From Pseudomonadota bacterium (lineage in GTDB: Bacteria > Pseudomonadota > Alphaproteobacteria > Sphingomonadales > Sphingomonadaceae): a stretch of DNA of 64,000 bases. The position numbers and the translations under genes were made by a program. This document shows positions 53,598-61,893 of the stretch, one piece after another (the stretch's first letter is position 1; each line of letters begins with the position of its first letter). The DNA lies in assembly GCA_023445495.1 (NCBI GenBank), contig JAEXLC010000342.1:1-64000 (forward strand). The letters are read 5' to 3'. The notes beneath the pieces were generated by a model. That model ran no database searches, was not told the DNA's origin, and saw only the letters and a list, made by a program, of their open reading frames with translations.

Positions 53598-54449
53598 CTA
53601 TCCATTCACCACCGTCCCACCATTCGGGTGCAGTACTTGGCCCGACATGTAGCTGGCATCCTCGCAGGCGAGGAACAGGAAGGCGGGCGCCACCTCGTTG
53701 GGCTGGCCGGGCCGGCCCATCGGGGTGTCCTCGCCGAACGTCTCCATCTTCTCGGGCGAAGCCCCGCCCATTGGGTTGAGTGGCGTCCAGATCGGCCCCG
53801 GAGCGACTGCATTCACGCGGATGCCTTCGCCGACGAGGTTCTCCGAGAGGCTGCGGGTGAAGGCCGTGATAGCCCCCTTGGTGCTCGAATAGTCGAGCAG
53901 TTCCTTTGAGCCCTGGTACATCGTCACCGAGGTGCAGTTGACGATCGCCGCACCCTTTTCGAGGTGCGGGCGCGCAGCCTGGGTCAAGAAGAACATCCCG
54001 AAGATATTGGTCTGGAAGGTGCGGCGCAGCTGGTCCTCGGTGATATCGGTAATGTCCTTGTCGGGGTGCTGCTCGCCGGCATTGTTCACCAGTATGTCGA
54101 GCTTTCCGAACTTATCGATCACCTGGGCAACGGCGTAATCGCAGAAAGCCTTGTCGCCGACATCGCCTGCAATGGTCAGCGCCTCGCGGCCCTCGCTACG
54201 AACGATCTCGGCGGTCTTCTCGGCATCGTCATGCTCGCAGAGATAGACGATCGCCACATCGGCGCCTTCGCGCGCATAGAGCGCGGCGACGGCGCGGCCG
54301 ATGCCGCTGTCCGCGCCGGTAATCAGCGCGACCTTGCCCGCGAGACGTCCGGAGCCAGGGTAACGCGGCTCCCATTCGGGCTTGGGTTCGAGCGCGCTCT
54401 CGTGGCCGGGCAGCGCGTCTTCGTGGATCATATCGGCGGTATCGGACAT
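53598..54449 (-). CDS. SDR oxidoreductase, YghA/stress-induced type
   Basis: A 283-residue SDR of the subgroup with an extended N-terminus (PKPEWEPRYPGSGRLAGKVALITGADSGIGRA), common among general-stress proteins. The cofactor motif is TGADSGIGRA (about 44-53), followed by NNAG, VNCTSVTMYQGS with the catalytic Ser, and YSSTK (about 193-197). The C-terminus is RPGQPNEVAPAFLFLACEDASYMSGQVLHPNGGTVVNG. AGGAG lies eight bases upstream of the ATG at 54449. An 18-bp palindrome at 54485-54502 lies in its leader. Reported relatives reduce aldehydes or protect against oxidative and osmotic stress; the substrate here is unknown. Confidence 0.92.
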   Translation of the reverse strand: MSDTADMIHEDALPGHESALEPKPEWEPRYPGSGRLAGKVALITGADSGIGRAVAALYAREGADVAIVYLCEHDDAEKTAEIVRSEGREALTIAGDVGDKAFCDYAVAQVIDKFGKLDILVNNAGEQHPDKDITDITEDQLRRTFQTNIFGMFFLTQAARPHLEKGAAIVNCTSVTMYQGSKELLDYSSTKGAITAFTRSLSENLVGEGIRVNAVAPGPIWTPLNPMGGASPEKMETFGEDTPMGRPGQPNEVAPAFLFLACEDASYMSGQVLHPNGGTVVNG

Positions 54450-54484
54450 CGTGGCTTCTCCTCGCCTTGAAAAACCCGTTGGCG

Positions 54485-54502
54485 TGGAAAGAGTTCTTTC
54501 CA
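54485..54502. promoter_or_regulatory. 18-bp palindrome upstream of the SDR gene
   Basis: TGGAAAGA (54485-54492), GT and TCTTTCCA (54495-54502) form perfect 8-bp arms. It lies 36 bases upstream of the start codon of the minus-strand SDR gene, a normal place for an operator. No regulator gene is adjacent, so any binding protein would act in trans. Confidence 0.45.
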
Positions 54503-54822
54503 GTTGGCCAGAAGCCGAGCTTTTCGCGCGGTGGGCCTCACTCCGGTGCGTCGGCCCGCGGGCCCGAAAGTGGGAGCGCGAGCTCGGCTTGCCGCCCGCC
54601 CGTCATATCAGCGCGCCATCCGTCCGAGTTGAGCGGACGTACCGCAGGGTTCACGCATAACGGATGATTGGCCGTCCCCCCAACCGATCGGCCCGCCTGC
54701 CTCAGGACAGGACGCGTGGACTGCGCGTGCCATTCTCATTGGGAGAATTGGGATCGGATGCGGGCTTGCGTGAGATAGGTGATTTACGGGAGCCGATCTC
54801 AGGCAGCGAGCGTTCAGCGGTC

Positions 54823-55389
54823 ATGCCGCGCAAGCTCAAGCTATTCCGGACAGCGATCGGCTTTCACGACGCCTATGTTGCCGCGCTTAGCAAGAAGGCA
54901 GCGCTCGAGGCCTGGGGCGCGGATGTGGATCTGTTTGCGCGCGGAGCGGCCGAACTGGTGAGCGACCCTGCGCTGTGTGAAGAGGCGCTTGCGCATCCGG
55001 GGAAAGTCCTCAAGCGTCTGCGCGGCAGCGAAGACGAACATTTTGCCGCGCTCGAGGCGGCGGACCGGGGCGGCGCGCAAGCCGGCAAACCGCGCAGGAC
55101 GAAGACGTCGCTCGCGAAAACCGAAAAGCTCGTGCCGAAAGCGAAGCCCAAGCCACCCCGGCCGCCCAGGCCGGACCGGGCGGCACTCGACAAGGCCGAG
55201 GAAGCGCTGAAGGCCGTGGAACAGGCTGCCGGCGCAGTCGCGCGGACCTTCCGCGAACGCGAGAAGGCGCTTGCGAGAGAGCGGCACGCGGCAGAACGGG
55301 GCGCTGAACGAGAAGTCGGTGAGGCGCGGGCGATGCGCGACACGGAGAAGGCCAGCTATGACCGGGCTATGGCGCGCTGGCGGAGTTGA
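54823..55389 (+). CDS. Conserved hypothetical protein with Lys/Pro linker and coiled-coil
   Basis: A 188-residue protein beginning MPRKLKLFRTAIGFHDAYVA. Residues 1-80 form a helical domain (AALSKKAALEAWGADVDLFARGAAELVSDP, then HPGKVLKRLRGSEDEH) seen in sphingomonad hypothetical proteins. A Lys/Pro-rich linker (KPKPPRPPRPDR, about 110-122) leads to a charged coiled-coil (DKAEEALKAVEQAAGAVARTFREREKALARERHAAE). A longer open frame to 54664 is ignored because family-like sequence begins at this Met. Function unknown; a scaffold or cell-envelope stress protein is possible. Confidence 0.75.
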   Translation: MPRKLKLFRTAIGFHDAYVAALSKKAALEAWGADVDLFARGAAELVSDPALCEEALAHPGKVLKRLRGSEDEHFAALEAADRGGAQAGKPRRTKTSLAKTEKLVPKAKPKPPRPPRPDRAALDKAEEALKAVEQAAGAVARTFREREKALARERHAAERGAEREVGEARAMRDTEKASYDRAMARWRS

Positions 55390-55435
55390 GGCGGCCGATC
55401 TGGGATAGGGCGGAGTATTGGGACCGGCGCCCCGA

Positions 55436-55633
55436 TCAGCGATTGTCGGGCCCCGCAACATTGGCGCTGTTGCCGACGGGTTCGCCTTCCTTCAGCTGCT
55501 TGTAGTGGCCGAAGTTCATGCCGACGAATATGATCACTGCGATCGCAAGGATGATGATCGGGACGAGGATGAGCCCGCGTCGTTTGCGCGGGGTCAGTTC
55601 GGTGGATTCCTGGGGGTGCGGATTGCTGTCCAT
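55436..55633 (-). CDS. Small single-pass membrane protein, 65 aa
   Basis: A 65-residue protein, MDSNPHPQESTELTPRKRRG at the start. After a polar, basic N-terminus there is one strongly hydrophobic segment (LILVPIIILAIAVIIFVGMNFG, about 21-42), then a polar tail. The RKRR before the helix predicts an N-in orientation. GAGAG lies upstream of the ATG. It converges on the coiled-coil gene and is divergent from the FNT channel gene across 176 bases. No family assigned. Confidence 0.7.
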   Translation of the reverse strand: MDSNPHPQESTELTPRKRRGLILVPIIILAIAVIIFVGMNFGHYKQLKEGEPVGNSANVAGPDNR

Positions 55634-55809
55634 TTGCTCTCTACCCGCAGGAAAAGGTCCGGTTCCGCATCGGAGCTACGTAGCCGCCAAGCAACATAGG
55701 GCACAATTCCGGGCGTGGGCTCCCGGCTGACTGGTCAGGTTGTCGGCAATCTTGATGGATCGGTGCCTCTGACAGGTTGGAGCGTTAACGGATGTCTGGA
55801 GGCGCTTTG

Positions 55810-56649
55810 ATGACCGATGAACTTGCAGAACGAGAGCGGGATATTGATCTGACGCGCGATGAGCGCGCGGCGGTGGCGGAACGTCAGTCCGCCAGTGCCA
55901 AGGTAATCCACGAGGTCATCCGGCGGCACGGCGACGAGGAGCTGGAGCGGCCCACCATTTCCCTGATCTGGTCCGGTCTCGCCGGGGGCGTGGCGATCAG
56001 CGCGTCGGTAATCGGGCAGAGTCTTCTGGAGGAGCATCTTCCCAGGGCTGCGTGGACGCCGCTGGTTGCCAGCCTGGGCTATACGCTCGGTTTCCTGATC
56101 GTGATCCTCGGGCGGCTCCAGCTGTTCACGGAAAGTACTTTATCGGCGGTCATCCCTGTCGCAACGCATCCGGGATGGGCGAATCTTGGTCGCCTCCTTC
56201 GGTTCTGGGCCATCGTCCTGGTCGCGAACCTGATAGGAACGCTTCTCATCGCCTGGATGAACACGCATCTCTGGATCACCTCGGCCGAGCATTACGCGGC
56301 GATGCTCGATCTCTCCCGAAAACTGCTGGTGCATGACTGGCTCGCGTTGATGAAGCTCGGCATCCCCGCCGGCTTCCTCATTGCCGCGGTACCCTGGGCG
56401 CTGCCGTCGGCGCGGGGACAGGAATTCTGGATCGTGCTGGTCTTTACCTATTTCATCGCGCTTGGTGGCTTCGCCCATGTGGTCGCCGGGTCCGGCGAGG
56501 CATGGCTGCTGGCGCTGGCCGGCGAGACGTCCTTCGCGCACGCGCTGTTCGGGATCATCCTGCCGGCGCTGATCGGCAATATCCTCGGGGGCACAGGTCT
56601 GTTTGCGCTCCTGGCCCATGCACAGGTTCGGCAGGAGCTCGGAAAATAG
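55810..56649 (+). CDS. Formate/nitrite transporter family channel (YfdC-like)
   Basis: A 279-residue inner-membrane protein of the FNT family, pentameric channels for formate, nitrite and related small anions. GGAGG eight bases upstream favours the ATG at 55810 over 55792. After an acidic cytoplasmic N-terminus (about 1-45) there are six helices with the family phrases LIWSGLAGGVAISASVIGQ, FLIVILGRLQLFTESTLSAVIPV, FWAIVLVANLIGTLLIAW, GIPAGFLIAAVPWALPSA, FWIVLVFTYFIALGGFAHVVAGSGE and HALFGIILPALIGNILGGTGLFALLAHAQV. The long N-terminus and ALGGFAHVVAGS fit the YfdC branch. The conserved His in GGFAHV is present. No linked pathway genes. Confidence 0.92.
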   Translation: MTDELAERERDIDLTRDERAAVAERQSASAKVIHEVIRRHGDEELERPTISLIWSGLAGGVAISASVIGQSLLEEHLPRAAWTPLVASLGYTLGFLIVILGRLQLFTESTLSAVIPVATHPGWANLGRLLRFWAIVLVANLIGTLLIAWMNTHLWITSAEHYAAMLDLSRKLLVHDWLALMKLGIPAGFLIAAVPWALPSARGQEFWIVLVFTYFIALGGFAHVVAGSGEAWLLALAGETSFAHALFGIILPALIGNILGGTGLFALLAHAQVRQELGK

Positions 56650-57500
56650 ATTCTGCAGCGATCCGGACGGCGAGTCCGGTCGGCGATTTCCGTGGGGTCG
56701 TCTCCATGGATCGTGCTGGAAGCGATCGAGTTTGGGCGGTTCCGGGCGGAAGGCGGGGTTTGAGCGAGCCCCTCGTTACGAGGCGCTGCCTTCACTCGGT
56801 TTCCTGGATTCCAACAAAAAAGAACGAATTTTTCCTTTCCGAGTCTTGGCCCTTCACGGCGCGAGCGCGCGCATGAGGCGGCGTAGCTCTGGTCGGTGCG
56901 CGATTATTCTCAGGTGAAAGTCGAAGGGGGCGGGCGGTACTTGCTTTTCGGGCTAAGCCATGGCGAGCAGGCATCGACCGGACCAATGCGCCGGTTCATT
57001 CACGGCCCCTTCGCCTGAGCGCAGCGACGTCCCGACCACAGCGAGACGGGCGGACCGGGGGACGACGCATCAACGCGAGGGTTTTCGGGATTCCCAGGCC
57101 TCGAAGTGTGGCTTCAGCGCGCCGGTGGCGACGTCGCCACTCATGCTTGGATTGTAACAACGCCGGATTGATAGCCTCAACGGCCGAGGTGACCGAGGCA
57201 GTCGGGAAGGGCGCCCGCTCGTTCGAGGGGGCGAGGGCAACGTGTCGCTCGACGATCCCAACGCCTGCGACGGGATTATCTTTGATTCACCCACCTGAAG
57301 CGGGTCCCTCGGCTAACGCCTCAGCGATGCGCCGCGCGAGAGCAGACCCGGCCTTTTCTTCAGCAGGGACCTTTGGATGAATCAGCTTCAAGACCTAGCT
57401 GCCCGGCGGCTTGGAGTGCCTCGATGATGGCCAGCCTCCATTGCCGCCTTCCGTCTAAACAGTCGACAGCATGCGAAGCACTTAACACATTGTTAGCCTC
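56650..57500. other. 851-base stretch without an intact gene
   Basis: No gene can be supported. On the minus strand at about 57300-57450 frames contain short helical-looking phrases (RRQWRLAIIEALQAAG, PAEEKAGSALARRIAEALAEG) in different registers, interrupted by stops. They could be remains of a small ParD-like antitoxin gene, but this is speculative. An AT-rich patch near 56812-56840 shows no promoter consensus. Confidence 0.35.
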
Positions 57501-57516
57501 CTGACAATTTTGTCAG
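57501..57516. promoter_or_regulatory. Candidate MarR operator overlapping the gene start
   Basis: CTGACAA (57501-57507), TT and TTGTCAG (57510-57516) form a perfect inverted repeat directly before the GTG start of the MarR gene, and a third half-site, CTGACAAA, begins five bases inside the coding region (57521). A looser pair TAACA / TGTTA lies just upstream (about 57483-57495). This is the position and size expected for autorepression by a MarR dimer. Confidence 0.65.
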
Positions 57517-57975
57517 GTGACTGACAAAATTCAAGGCTACGCGACGCGATCGATCGCCATGTGGGCGAAGCGATGCTATTTCGCTGGACGGGCGGTTATG
57601 GAGGATGCGCTTCGCGTCCATGGGCTGGGCGCCTCGCAGTGGTACGTCCTACACCAACTTTCCACCGTCGGTCCCACGAAACAGCGCGACCTTGTCCAGA
57701 AGCTCCAGGTCGAACGGGCGACCCTGAGCGCGGTGGTCGGGGCGCTCGTAGCCAAGGACCTCGTCGAGCAGGTGCAGGACACCGTCGATCTGCGGCAGAA
57801 GGTACTTCGCCTTACTCCCGCCGGCGAGAATCTGTGGGCCGAACTGCCCGACCTCAGTTTCATCCAGGAAGCGGCGTTCGGCGGCGTCAGCGCGGCCGAC
57901 GCTGAGGTCGTTGTGCGCGTGCTTCGGATTGCCACCGAGCGCCTCGTTCAAAAATCCGAAGGAGGAATGAGATGA
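57517..57975 (+). CDS. MarR-family regulator
   Basis: A 152-residue winged-helix regulator starting at GTG. The sequence runs from helix 1 (IAMWAKRCYFAGRAVMEDAL) to the DNA-binding unit LGASQWYVLHQLSTVGPTKQRDLVQKLQVERATLSAVVGALVAKDLVEQ (about 38-88), then the wing (DTVDLRQKVLRLTPAGENLW) and a dimerisation helix. Length matches the family. The upstream palindrome suggests autoregulation. The epimerase gene overlaps its stop as ATGA, so enzyme and regulator are co-translated and probably induced by the same small ligand. Confidence 0.92.
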   Translation: MTDKIQGYATRSIAMWAKRCYFAGRAVMEDALRVHGLGASQWYVLHQLSTVGPTKQRDLVQKLQVERATLSAVVGALVAKDLVEQVQDTVDLRQKVLRLTPAGENLWAELPDLSFIQEAAFGGVSAADAEVVVRVLRIATERLVQKSEGGMR

Positions 57976-58787
57976 CGATCCTTTTGACGGGTGCGACCGG
58001 GCTCGTGGGAGAGCGCCTCTTATCCCGCCTCATCGGCGCGGGCGTCAGCTGCCGCGCCCTGGTTCGGCCCGGCAAGACCGTCGCAGTCGGTGCCCCGGTC
58101 TGCGAGGGGGACCTTTTCGACCGCGACACGCTCGTGCGGGCGGTCGACGGCGCCTCGGCAATTGTGCATCTCGCCGCCGTGTTTCGCACCGCCGACACCG
58201 CTCTGATCTGGAAGAGCAATTTCGAGGGGACGCAAAACCTGATCGCCGCGGCAAAAGCGCACGCGCCCGATGCACGCTTCATCATGGCTAGCACGGCGCA
58301 TGTGTACGGTCGGAACGGCTCCCATCCCGGTCGAGAGAGCGATAAGGTCGATCCTGAGCAGGCCTATCCCGCGAGCAAATTGGCCGCCGAGCGGGCGCTC
58401 CAGGATAGTGGGCTTGCCTGGTCCGTCCTGCGTTTCCCCTTTGTGTATGGCGACGGTGATGGGCATCTTGAGGCGCTGCCATCGCACCTGAATGCCTTTG
58501 CCTTCCACCCGGCGCAGCGCATGAGCACAGTCCACCACATCGACATCGCGGTAGCCATCAATCGGGCGCTGGCCGGCGCGTTCGATGGACGGATCGTCAA
58601 CATCTCGGACGATGCCGCGTCAACGATCTACGAACTGGTACGCTTCGTCGGCAAGGATATGGAAGAATCGTCGGAACCGATGCGGGACCCGTGGTATCTG
58701 CACGTGGACGGATCTCTGGCCCGCAGTCTCGGCTTTCGACCGACCGTGCGCACGGTCCGCGAAGCGGTCGAGGGCGGCATGATGTAG
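57972..58787 (+). CDS. NAD-dependent epimerase/dehydratase family protein
   Basis: A 271-residue extended SDR. The nucleotide-binding motif is MTILLTGATGLVGERLLSRL at the N-terminus, followed by CEGDLFDRDTL, AIVHLAAVF, the catalytic region MASTAHVYG with the YPASK motif (about 135-139), WSVLRFPFVYGDGDGH and STVHHIDIAVAINRALAG. This is the nucleoside-sugar epimerase or hydroxysteroid dehydrogenase-like fold. Sugar-type substrates are not indicated by neighbours, and its coupling to a MarR regulator suggests an inducible catabolic or detoxifying reaction. The TetR gene converges on it with a gap of 16 bases. Confidence 0.9.
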   Translation: MTILLTGATGLVGERLLSRLIGAGVSCRALVRPGKTVAVGAPVCEGDLFDRDTLVRAVDGASAIVHLAAVFRTADTALIWKSNFEGTQNLIAAAKAHAPDARFIMASTAHVYGRNGSHPGRESDKVDPEQAYPASKLAAERALQDSGLAWSVLRFPFVYGDGDGHLEALPSHLNAFAFHPAQRMSTVHHIDIAVAINRALAGAFDGRIVNISDDAASTIYELVRFVGKDMEESSEPMRDPWYLHVDGSLARSLGFRPTVRTVREAVEGGMM

Positions 58788-58803
58788 GTCCCGCTGCCTG
58801 CAG

Positions 58804-59415
58804 CTATGCGGTGAGCAACTCAGTTTCCAAGGCTGCGAAAGTTTCCCGCAAAACGGTGGGCATCGTGCGTGCGCCGGCCTCCTCGTTGAACGCTTCGGTG
58901 GACAGGCGGATGGCGCCCATCGCGATCATCGCGACCAGCTTGAGCACAGGTTCCTGTCCAGGGGCGGGCCAGCGCTTGCGTAAAGCCGCGAGCAACGTCC
59001 TCTCATGCTCCACATAGCTGGCCTGCTTGCGGGCCTGGACGGTTTCGTTCGATCGCATCAACCGATCGATCGCGAGCATGTCGTCAGGAGGGACTGCGGT
59101 GCATACCTCAAGAACGGCGTCGCGTACGACCTGGAGCGGTTGCATCCCCGGGGGGGCTTTGCCGATCGCCTCGGCGATCATGGCGCCCATCCCACTCTGC
59201 AGGGAGATGAGGATGTCGTCCTTGGACTTGAAGTAATGGAAAAAGGTTCGCCGCGAGATCGCGGCCGCCGCGGCGATATCGTCCAGCGTGGTCGCTTCAT
59301 AGCCGCGGTCGAGGAAGAGGCGTATCCCGGCATCGGTGATGCGCTTCATGGTCTCGCGTCGCTTGCGAGCCCTGAGGCCTTCCTCTGATTTCGCCGTCGG
59401 GAATGTCGCCGTCAC
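58804..59415 (-). CDS. TetR-family repressor
   Basis: A 203-residue TetR regulator starting at GTG with AGAGGA six bases upstream. The DNA-binding domain is complete: RETMKRITDAGIRLFLDRGYEATTLDDIAAAAAISRRTFFHYFKSKDDIL (about 20-70). The ligand-binding domain follows, with a C-terminal TetR_C-like segment (MLAIDRLMRSNETVQARKQASYVEHERTLLAALRKRW). It is divergent from an SDR gene with two perfect 13-bp palindromes between them, so it very probably represses both its own gene and the SDR. Confidence 0.93.
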   Translation of the reverse strand: MTATFPTAKSEEGLRARKRRETMKRITDAGIRLFLDRGYEATTLDDIAAAAAISRRTFFHYFKSKDDILISLQSGMGAMIAEAIGKAPPGMQPLQVVRDAVLEVCTAVPPDDMLAIDRLMRSNETVQARKQASYVEHERTLLAALRKRWPAPGQEPVLKLVAMIAMGAIRLSTEAFNEEAGARTMPTVLRETFAALETELLTA

Positions 59416-59433
59416 GCTAATCCTCTTGAAATA

Positions 59434-59469
59434 TGCACTGAGTGCAAATATTATTCTGCACTCAGTGCA
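59434..59469. promoter_or_regulatory. Twin 13-bp palindromic operators for the TetR protein
   Basis: TGCACT-G-AGTGCA at 59434-59446 and TGCACT-C-AGTGCA at 59457-59469 are both perfect palindromes with identical arms, their centres 23 bp apart. They fill the AT-rich 74-base gap between the divergent TetR and SDR genes. Paired operators of this kind are typical of cooperative TetR-dimer binding and would cover both promoters. Confidence 0.85.
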
Positions 59470-59489
59470 TTCATATGGGCGGATGAAAC

Positions 59490-60404
59490 ATGCGTAAATG
59501 GACGGCTGCAGATATTCCCCCGCAGAAGGGGCGCACCGCGATTGTCACAGGGACAGGAGGTCTCGGCTACGAGACGGCGCTCGCCCTGGCGCGCGCGGGC
59601 GCGAACACGATCATCGCCGGCCGCAATGCGCACAAGGGGGCGGCCGCAGTGGCTCGAATTTCCGCTCGGCTTCCATCCGCGCGCGTGCGGTTCGAGTTGC
59701 TCGATCTCGCGTGCCTGGCTTCGGTCGCAACGTTCGCGGCCCGATTGAACGGCCAAGAGGAGAAGCTCGATCTCCTGATCAACAATGCCGGCGTGATGGT
59801 TCCACCCCGACGTGAGGAGACGAGGGACGGTTTCGAACTTCAGTTCGGAACGAATTACCTCGGTCATTTCGCGCTCGCGAACAGCCTGCTGCCGCTGCTT
59901 CGCAAGGCGGGTGACGCAAGGGTCGTCTCGCTTTCGAGTGTCGCTGCACGGAGCGGAGCCATCGACCTCGACGATCTCAACAGCGAGAAACGCTATGAGC
60001 CGATGCCCGCGTACAGCCAATCGAAGCTCGCCTGCCTGATGTTCGGCCTCGAGTTGCAGCGTCGCAGCACCGCCGGCGATTGGGGGGTGACGAGCATCAT
60101 TGCGCATCCCGGCGTCGCGCGTACCGAACTCCTGCACAATGCGCCCGGTCGCTGGAGCGGGATGGGCCTGGCGCGGACATTATTGTGGTTTCTCTTCCAG
60201 CCCGCCCCGCAAGGGGCTCTGCCGACGCTTTTTGCAGCAACATCTGACGACGCCGAACCGGGCGGCTATTATGGCCCGGATGCACTGGGCGAGACGCGCG
60301 GATATCCCGCACCGGCGCGGATCCCGCCGGCTGCACTGGACGAAACAGTCGCGCGGCGCCTTTGGGAGGCCTCCGACAAGCTGATCCAGGGCTTCGGCAG
60401 CTGA
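59490..60404 (+). CDS. SDR oxidoreductase (WWOX/retinol-dehydrogenase-like), TetR-controlled
   Basis: A 304-residue NAD(P)-dependent oxidoreductase. The cofactor motif is GRTAIVTGTGGLGYETALAL; it reads TGTGGLG where the subgroup normally has TGANTGLG, a small deviation. NNAGVMVPP, FGTNYLGHFALANSLLPLL, VVSLSSVAAR with the catalytic Ser and YSQSK (about 173-177) follow, then AHPGVARTEL. This pattern is that of the retinol-dehydrogenase/WWOX-like SDR group. The twin operators in front show control by the divergent TetR protein. The substrate is unknown; the inducer is probably the substrate or a related compound. Confidence 0.92.
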   Translation: MRKWTAADIPPQKGRTAIVTGTGGLGYETALALARAGANTIIAGRNAHKGAAAVARISARLPSARVRFELLDLACLASVATFAARLNGQEEKLDLLINNAGVMVPPRREETRDGFELQFGTNYLGHFALANSLLPLLRKAGDARVVSLSSVAARSGAIDLDDLNSEKRYEPMPAYSQSKLACLMFGLELQRRSTAGDWGVTSIIAHPGVARTELLHNAPGRWSGMGLARTLLWFLFQPAPQGALPTLFAATSDDAEPGGYYGPDALGETRGYPAPARIPPAALDETVARRLWEASDKLIQGFGS

Positions 60405-61116
60405 AAGCGGACATGACCGCTTTCGGGAAAGAAGTCGGCATAGCTGCCGTTGAGCGAGCCTCGGCTTCCGGCAGCACGCGACCGGCCCTCGCCATTTGGC
60501 ACCCGAACGCTGAACTGCAGTTTCTGCCGAGAGCCGCCATCGAGACGCGCCAACCTGGCTCGTCCTTTTGTCAGTTGCGCGCGGTCGCGAACTCCAACCT
60601 GATTCCGCCCGGGATAAAGACGAGGAAGTGGCGGGTGGTGGATCCAGGTCGAGTGGGCTGAGGCGCCACATCGACGGTGACGCCGGGATGGGTCCCGACC
60701 CACCTCGCTGATGCGATGCGGTAAGGAGGAAAGCGCATCGAGATCCAGATCGGTCAACGCCGCGCGCTTGCCGAGTTTCTCCGCCATGGGACTTAATAGG
60801 GTCGCGAGGGGCATGGGATGTCTTTCCTGTCGGGGCGAGGAAATCTCCCTCAGCGCCGGTGCCCGAGCAGGATCACGGCGATGAACATGAACGCATGCAG
60901 ATATATGATGGTTCACCCAAGGTTAGCCGATCCGAGGCCAATGCAGGATAGAAGTACCTTCAGCGCGGCTGCGGGAGAGGTTCCAAGGCGCGAGCCGGAC
61001 CGTGTTGGGCGTCGAGAACTTCGGTGCTCAATCGCGACGGCCTAACCTATGTCACAACCCGACATAGGATCGGCTGATACATCGGAACCGAGCTCCGGGG
61101 GCACATGGAGTACGAA
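60405..61116. other. 712-base stretch without a gene
   Basis: No plausible gene. Open frames on either strand are Arg/Pro-rich shadows without ribosome sites. No strong repeat or terminator was recognised in it. Confidence 0.45.
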
Positions 61117-61308
61117 ATGATCAAGGAGAGTGACATCGAGTATCTCAGTCGCCGGGTCGAAGAGGAACGCGACAAGGCCGAGCATGCCCGCGACCCCTCA
61201 AGTTACCGGGCGCATACAGAGTTCGCTCGCGCATACGAGCGAAAGCTCCAGGCGCTGATCGCTGCGCAGCCGGGGCCGGGGCTGCGGAATGGCCATGCCG
61301 CCCGATAA
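61117..61308 (+). CDS. Small hypothetical protein, 63 aa
   Basis: A charged, helical 63-residue protein, MIKESDIEYLSRRVEEERDK at the start, then AEHARDPSSYRAHTEFARAYERKLQALI. GGAG six bases upstream favours this ATG over the one four codons earlier at 61105. The pattern YLxRRxEEERxxA...HxxxAxxYExK is one I associate with small alphaproteobacterial hypothetical proteins without assigned function. It stands alone in a gene-poor stretch. Confidence 0.65.
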   Translation: MIKESDIEYLSRRVEEERDKAEHARDPSSYRAHTEFARAYERKLQALIAAQPGPGLRNGHAAR

Positions 61309-61893
61309 GCGGGAAGGGCGGATCGGGCAGCGCGCTGCGGAGGCGCAGATCGCGCGGACCTTGCGATGGATACGCATCCGCGATGAGGGGCGTCGCGCAT
61401 CAATCCCACAGCGGTCATGGTTGATGCGTTTGCTGGGGCGCTGAAGGCCAAGCCCAACGGCGAGAGACATCAAGGGTCGACCTGGTTGCCACCACCGTAC
61501 GTTATCTCGAACGGACGTCCGCAATTGGGCAAGCGCGCCACCTCTCTACCGCCTTGGGATGGTGGGGAAGCTGCCGATCGCGGCCGCGACCAGCTAGTTC
61601 GGCGCGCTCCCTCAACGGCCCATTGCGGCCGTGGAGACAATCCTGCCGGGTCATCCGAAGATAGAGAACACGGTCCGATATCTCGGCGTCGACATTGAAG
61701 ATGCTTTGATACTTGCTGAACGAACGGAACCCGAGGCTGGGCGCTCTATCCGCGCTCAATATGGGCCGCGCCGACGCCCGCCGGCTACGCGCCCCGATTT
61801 CGGATGTTAGGCGGAGCCTCCCGAAGTCCCGAAAGCTGCTAATGGACCTTTGCCGACAGTCTGCATCCGGTCGAGCAAGCGATAGCTGCCGCT
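61309..61893. other. 585-base stretch without a gene
   Basis: No supported gene. The frames present are short and lack family character. It separates the small protein gene from the end of the outer-membrane protein gene. Confidence 0.45.

Noticed and set aside
51000..61810. Short similarity between spacers near 51030 and 61785 (CTACGCGCCCC followed by a similar stretch)
   Set aside because: Too short and imperfect to call an insertion-sequence relic without a search.
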